Source of the DNA: Microbacterium hydrothermale
GTDB taxonomy: Bacteria > Actinomycetota > Actinomycetes > Actinomycetales > Microbacteriaceae
NCBI RefSeq assembly: GCF_004854025.1
Contig: NZ_STGM01000009.1
Span: 62,001-126,000, forward strand
Direction of reading: 5' to 3'
DNA: 64,000 nt
Shown piece by piece: positions 61,337 through 64,000 of this stretch (within the stretch, counting starts at the first letter, position 1; each line of letters opens with the position of its first letter). Made by a program: the position numbers and the translations under genes. The notes beneath the pieces were generated by a model. The model worked only from the letters and a program-made list of their open reading frames with translations, was not told where the DNA came from and made no database searches.

Positions 61337-61434
61337 GCGCACACCTCCTGAAGATCGGTCGCAGACCCGGTCCCGGACCGCCGGAATCCGCCGGTGGGTG
61401 CGTCGTGAACGGTCGAAAGTCAGGAGTTGTGCGC
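61337..61434. repeat. Hairpin element H7 (GCACAACTCCTG-type arms)
   Basis: Arms at 61337-61351 and 61420-61434 pair over 15 nt with one mismatch (GCGCACA(A/C)CTCCTGA). The arm core CACAACTCCTG recurs from H6. It lies in the 248-bp gap between hemL and cofD. Confidence 0.7.
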
Positions 61435-61517
61435 GGGGAGTCGGCCCGCGCAGTGCCGTTCGTCGGTCGATGGTGACGGGCGCCGCGCCCCGCCCGGCGC
61501 AGTGGAAGACTAGACGG

Positions 61518-62483
61518 ATGGAGTCCCCCTCGCCCCGTGTCGTCGTCGTCGCCGGTGGAGTCGGGGGGTCGAAGTTCACGCTCGGCGTGCGCGCGGCGCT
61601 GCGCCGGCTCGGCGCTCCCGAGGCGACCGTCGTCGTCAACACGGGCGACGACCTGTGGCTCTCGGGCGTCCGTCTCCAGCCCGACGTCGACTCGATCACC
61701 TATGCCCTCGCCGGGGTGAACGACACCGTGCGCGGGTGGGGCCGCGCGGGCGACACCGAACGCGTCAACGAGGAACTGCAGGCGTGGGGCGCCGGCTGGC
61801 CCTGGTTCACGCTCGGCGACCTCGACCTCGGCACGCACCTCGCGCGCACCGGCTGGCTCCGCGAAGGCCTGACCCCGACGCAGGTGCTCGGTCGGATGGC
61901 GCAGCGGTGGCCGCTCGGCATCCGTCTGCTGCCCATGACCGACAGCGAGATCGACACGCACGTGCTGCTCGAGGACGGGCGGCGCCTGCACTTCCAGGAG
62001 TGGTGGACGCGGCACCGCGCGCAGCTGCCCCCGCGCGCCTTCGAGAACCCCGGGATCGCGGATGCCGTGCCCGCACCCGGAGTGACGGATGCCATCGCGG
62101 AGGCCGACGTGGTGCTGCTGGCGCCGTCGAATCCCGTCGTGTCGATCGGTCCGATCCTCGCGGTGCCCGGCCTGCGGGAGGCCCTGCGCGCCACCTCCGC
62201 GCGGGTGGTCGGCGTCTCGCCCATCATCGGCGGGCGGGTCGTGCGCGGAATGGCCGACGTCTGTCTGACGGCGATCGGGGTCGAGACGTCGGCCGCGGCC
62301 GTCGCACGGCACTACGGCGCGCGGTCGGCGGACGGCGTGCTGGATGCCTGGCTGCTGGCGGAGGAGGACGCCGCGTCGGCTGCGGACGTCGAGGCGGCGG
62401 GCATCCGCGCGGTCGTGCGACCGCTGTGGATGAGCGACGAGGATGCGTCGGCGGCGATCGCGGAGGCGGCGCTGCGGGCCTGA
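61518..62483 (+). CDS. cofD: 2-phospho-L-lactate transferase (F420 biosynthesis)
   Basis: A 321-residue enzyme that joins the lactyl (or PEP-derived) phosphate moiety to 7,8-didemethyl-8-hydroxy-5-deazariboflavin. GGVGGSKFTLGVRAAL near residue 12 and NTGDDLWLSGVRLQPDVDSITYALAG are characteristic, as is LAPSNPVVSIGPILAVPG. The ATG is 6 nt after AAGACT. It converges with cofC. Confidence 0.93.
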   Translation: MESPSPRVVVVAGGVGGSKFTLGVRAALRRLGAPEATVVVNTGDDLWLSGVRLQPDVDSITYALAGVNDTVRGWGRAGDTERVNEELQAWGAGWPWFTLGDLDLGTHLARTGWLREGLTPTQVLGRMAQRWPLGIRLLPMTDSEIDTHVLLEDGRRLHFQEWWTRHRAQLPPRAFENPGIADAVPAPGVTDAIAEADVVLLAPSNPVVSIGPILAVPGLREALRATSARVVGVSPIIGGRVVRGMADVCLTAIGVETSAAAVARHYGARSADGVLDAWLLAEEDAASAADVEAAGIRAVVRPLWMSDEDASAAIAEAALRA

Positions 62484-62532
62484 GGCGACCTGCCGGACGC
62501 CGCGGCGTGCGCGCTCGCGGTCGAGGAGCACG

Positions 62533-63168
62533 TCAGGCCGCGGCCGCCGCGAGCACCGCGGCGGTGCGTGGGCCGACGCCCGCGGCGACGGCTTGAGCGA
62601 GCTGTGCGGCGGTGTCGACGTCGCGGCGCAGCGTCGAGTCGCGGGGGACGCCCAGGTCGGCGCACCCGAGCAGACGGTGCCGTGCGGCGGAGTCGGCGCC
62701 GAACGCGGAGACCCACACCGCCCCCGGCCGGGCCGTGACGAGGGTGGAGCCGGTGCCCTCGGCATCCGGGACCAGGCCCCGCTCCACGCGGCCGGCGAGG
62801 GCGAGGGCGGCGTCGAGGTCGTGCGGGGTGAGCGCGGGCACATCGCCCAGCAGAGCGGCCCGGGGGACCCCCTGGCCGGCCTCCTCGGCGCCGAGCGCGA
62901 TCGCGGCGTCGAGGCCGCGCACATCGCCCTCGGCCACGACGTCGACCGCGGGCCACTGCTCCACCAGCCGCGAGATCTCGGCGTCGTCGGTGACCACGAT
63001 CACGCGCGCGACGCGCGGGGTCGCCGCGGCTGCCGCGATCGTGTCGAGCGCGAGGGCGCGGGCGAGCGCCTCGCGGTCGGAGACACCGGTCAGGCGCGTC
63101 TTGCCGAGGGCGGCGGGCTTCACCGGGACGACGATCGACCAGCCGTCGCGGATCTCAGGAATGCTCAT
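62533..63168 (-). CDS. cofC: 2-phospho-L-lactate (phosphoenolpyruvate) guanylyltransferase
   Basis: A 211-residue nucleotidyltransferase that makes the GDP-activated donor for CofD. WSIVVPVKPAALGKTRLTG near residue 11 is the nucleotide-binding start, with VVTDDAEI and ALLGDVPALTPHDL after it. The ATG at 63168 is 7 nt after CACAAT on the minus strand; two upstream ATGs are less likely. Confidence 0.9.
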   Translation of the reverse strand: MSIPEIRDGWSIVVPVKPAALGKTRLTGVSDREALARALALDTIAAAAATPRVARVIVVTDDAEISRLVEQWPAVDVVAEGDVRGLDAAIALGAEEAGQGVPRAALLGDVPALTPHDLDAALALAGRVERGLVPDAEGTGSTLVTARPGAVWVSAFGADSAARHRLLGCADLGVPRDSTLRRDVDTAAQLAQAVAAGVGPRTAAVLAAAAA

Positions 63169-63270
63169 CGGCTCCATTGTGCGTCGAACCACCGACAGCG
63201 GCGGACGGGGGTGGCGCTGAGCGGGTGAACGTGCTGCGGTCCCGATTCGGGTGACGCACCCCGCCCCGCC

Positions 63271-64000
63271 TCACCCGAAGCGCTTGCGCAGCCGCGGCAG
63301 GATCTCCTCTCCGTACATGCGCAGGAACTGCTCCTGGTCGTGGCCGGGGTCGTGGAAGACGAGGTGCCGGAAGCCGAGGTCGACGTACCGGGCGATGCGT
63401 TCGACGTGCTCGTCGGGATCGGTCGAGACGATGAAGCGGGATGCCGCGCGCTCGATCGGCAGCTCGTTCGCGAGGCGCTGCATCTCGACGGGGTCGTGGA
63501 CGCTCATCTTCTCTTCGGCCGTGAGGGCCAGGGGAGCCCAGAAGCGCGTCTTCTCGAGAGCGGTGTCGTGGTCGGGGTGGTACGACACCTTCACCTCCAT
63601 GAGCGTGTCGACGTCGTCGCGGGTTCGCCCGGCCTTGCCGAGGCCGTCGTCGAGCGCCGGCAGCAGCTTCTCGGTGTACAGCTCGGGGTCCTTGCCGCTG
63701 GTGGTGATGTAGCCCTCAGCGATGCGGCCCGCGAGGCGCGTGGCGGCGGGCCCCGAGGCGCCGATGTAGATCGGCACCTTCTGCTCGGGGCGGTCGTAGA
63801 TGGTGGCATCCTTCACGGAGTAGTAGGTGCCCTCGTAGGTGACCCGCTCGCCCGCCCACAGCTCGTTGATGATGGTGATCGCCTCTTTCAGGCGCTGGAA
63901 CCGCTCGGGGGGCTCGGGCCAGTCGAGACCCAGGGTGACCTCGTTGAGCGCCTCTCCGGTGCCGACGCCGAGCACGACGCGACCCGGGTACATGACGCCG
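63271..64000 (-). CDS. fgd: F420-dependent glucose-6-phosphate dehydrogenase-like (partial, N-terminus off window)
   Basis: The C-terminal ~243 residues of a luciferase-like monooxygenase-fold F420 enzyme. Visible motifs: GVGTGEALNEVTLGLDWPEPPERF (Fgd-like), GASGPAATRLAGRIAEGYITT and KVSYHPDHDTALEKTRFWAPLAL, with PVEMQRLAN near the C-terminus. Best match is Fgd1-type, which reduces F420 with glucose-6-phosphate; a related F420 oxidoreductase is possible. It follows cofC co-directionally upstream by about 100 nt, so the cluster makes F420 and uses it. Confidence 0.88.
   Translation of the reverse strand, partial: GVMYPGRVVLGVGTGEALNEVTLGLDWPEPPERFQRLKEAITIINELWAGERVTYEGTYYSVKDATIYDRPEQKVPIYIGASGPAATRLAGRIAEGYITTSGKDPELYTEKLLPALDDGLGKAGRTRDDVDTLMEVKVSYHPDHDTALEKTRFWAPLALTAEEKMSVHDPVEMQRLANELPIERAASRFIVSTDPDEHVERIARYVDLGFRHLVFHDPGHDQEQFLRMYGEEILPRLRKRFG

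Overview
This window is GC-rich, densely packed chromosomal DNA from an actinobacterium, most likely a Microbacterium-like member of the Microbacteriaceae. The assignment rests on the strong GC bias, the coproporphyrin-type heme genes (cgoX, chdC), F420 genes (cofD, cofC, F420-dependent glucose-6-phosphate dehydrogenase), an ECF42-type sigma factor with its DGPF partner, and an SCO7613-type giant membrane protein. I see no rRNA, tRNA, CRISPR array, insertion sequence, integrase or prophage; it reads as ordinary core chromosome with unusual intergenic structures.

Layout. 1-9650: 5' end of zwf, a GH15 glucosidase, small membrane and VOC proteins, an ABC-2 exporter, a DesK/LiaS-type two-component system and an FMN reductase. 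9647-14454: ECF42 sigma/DGPF operon, exodeoxyribonuclease III, pyrE, a HAD-IIA phosphatase with an unlisted 51-residue membrane protein, and a CsbD protein. 14646-20677: an SDR enzyme, a large CtpE-like P-type ATPase, and mntR with mntH. 20889-29990: SpoU-type RNA methyltransferase, RidA, MATE exporter, a 0.5 kb intergenic tandem-repeat block, M13 peptidase, a serine-hydrolase-fold protein that has lost its SxxK, ArsR/MFS pair and an FHA pair. 30122-38355: purU, MDR dehydrogenase/TetR pair, MFS, and a GNAT plus enolase-superfamily racemase that resemble a D-to-L amino acid N-succinyl pathway. 38414-49640: glyS, DrrAB-like exporter with a convergent AfsR-like regulator, and a 1570-residue membrane protein. 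49748-61269: a DNA glycosylase-fold protein and the heme locus (hemA divergent from hemE-cgoX, then three small envelope genes, then chdC-hemC-hemD-hemB and hemL). 61518-64000: cofD, cofC and the start-truncated fgd.

The genes suggest glucose-6-phosphate use by both NADP- and F420-linked dehydrogenases (zwf at one end of the window, fgd at the other), de novo coproporphyrin-dependent heme synthesis, and manganese-controlled uptake.

Three DNA-level signals run across the window. First, most operon-leading genes have a -10 hexamer (TANNNT or NANNNT) only 6-7 nt before the start codon, which predicts leaderless mRNAs. Second, the heptamer GGATGCC/GGCATCC occurs about 130 times in 64 kb by my hand count, several-fold over expectation and equally in both orientations. 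Third, several intergenic spaces carry 58-94 nt hairpin elements; four of them share a near-constant geometry (27-30 nt arms, 8-14 nt loop, outer ends CGAG...CTCG) and three of those share arm sequence.
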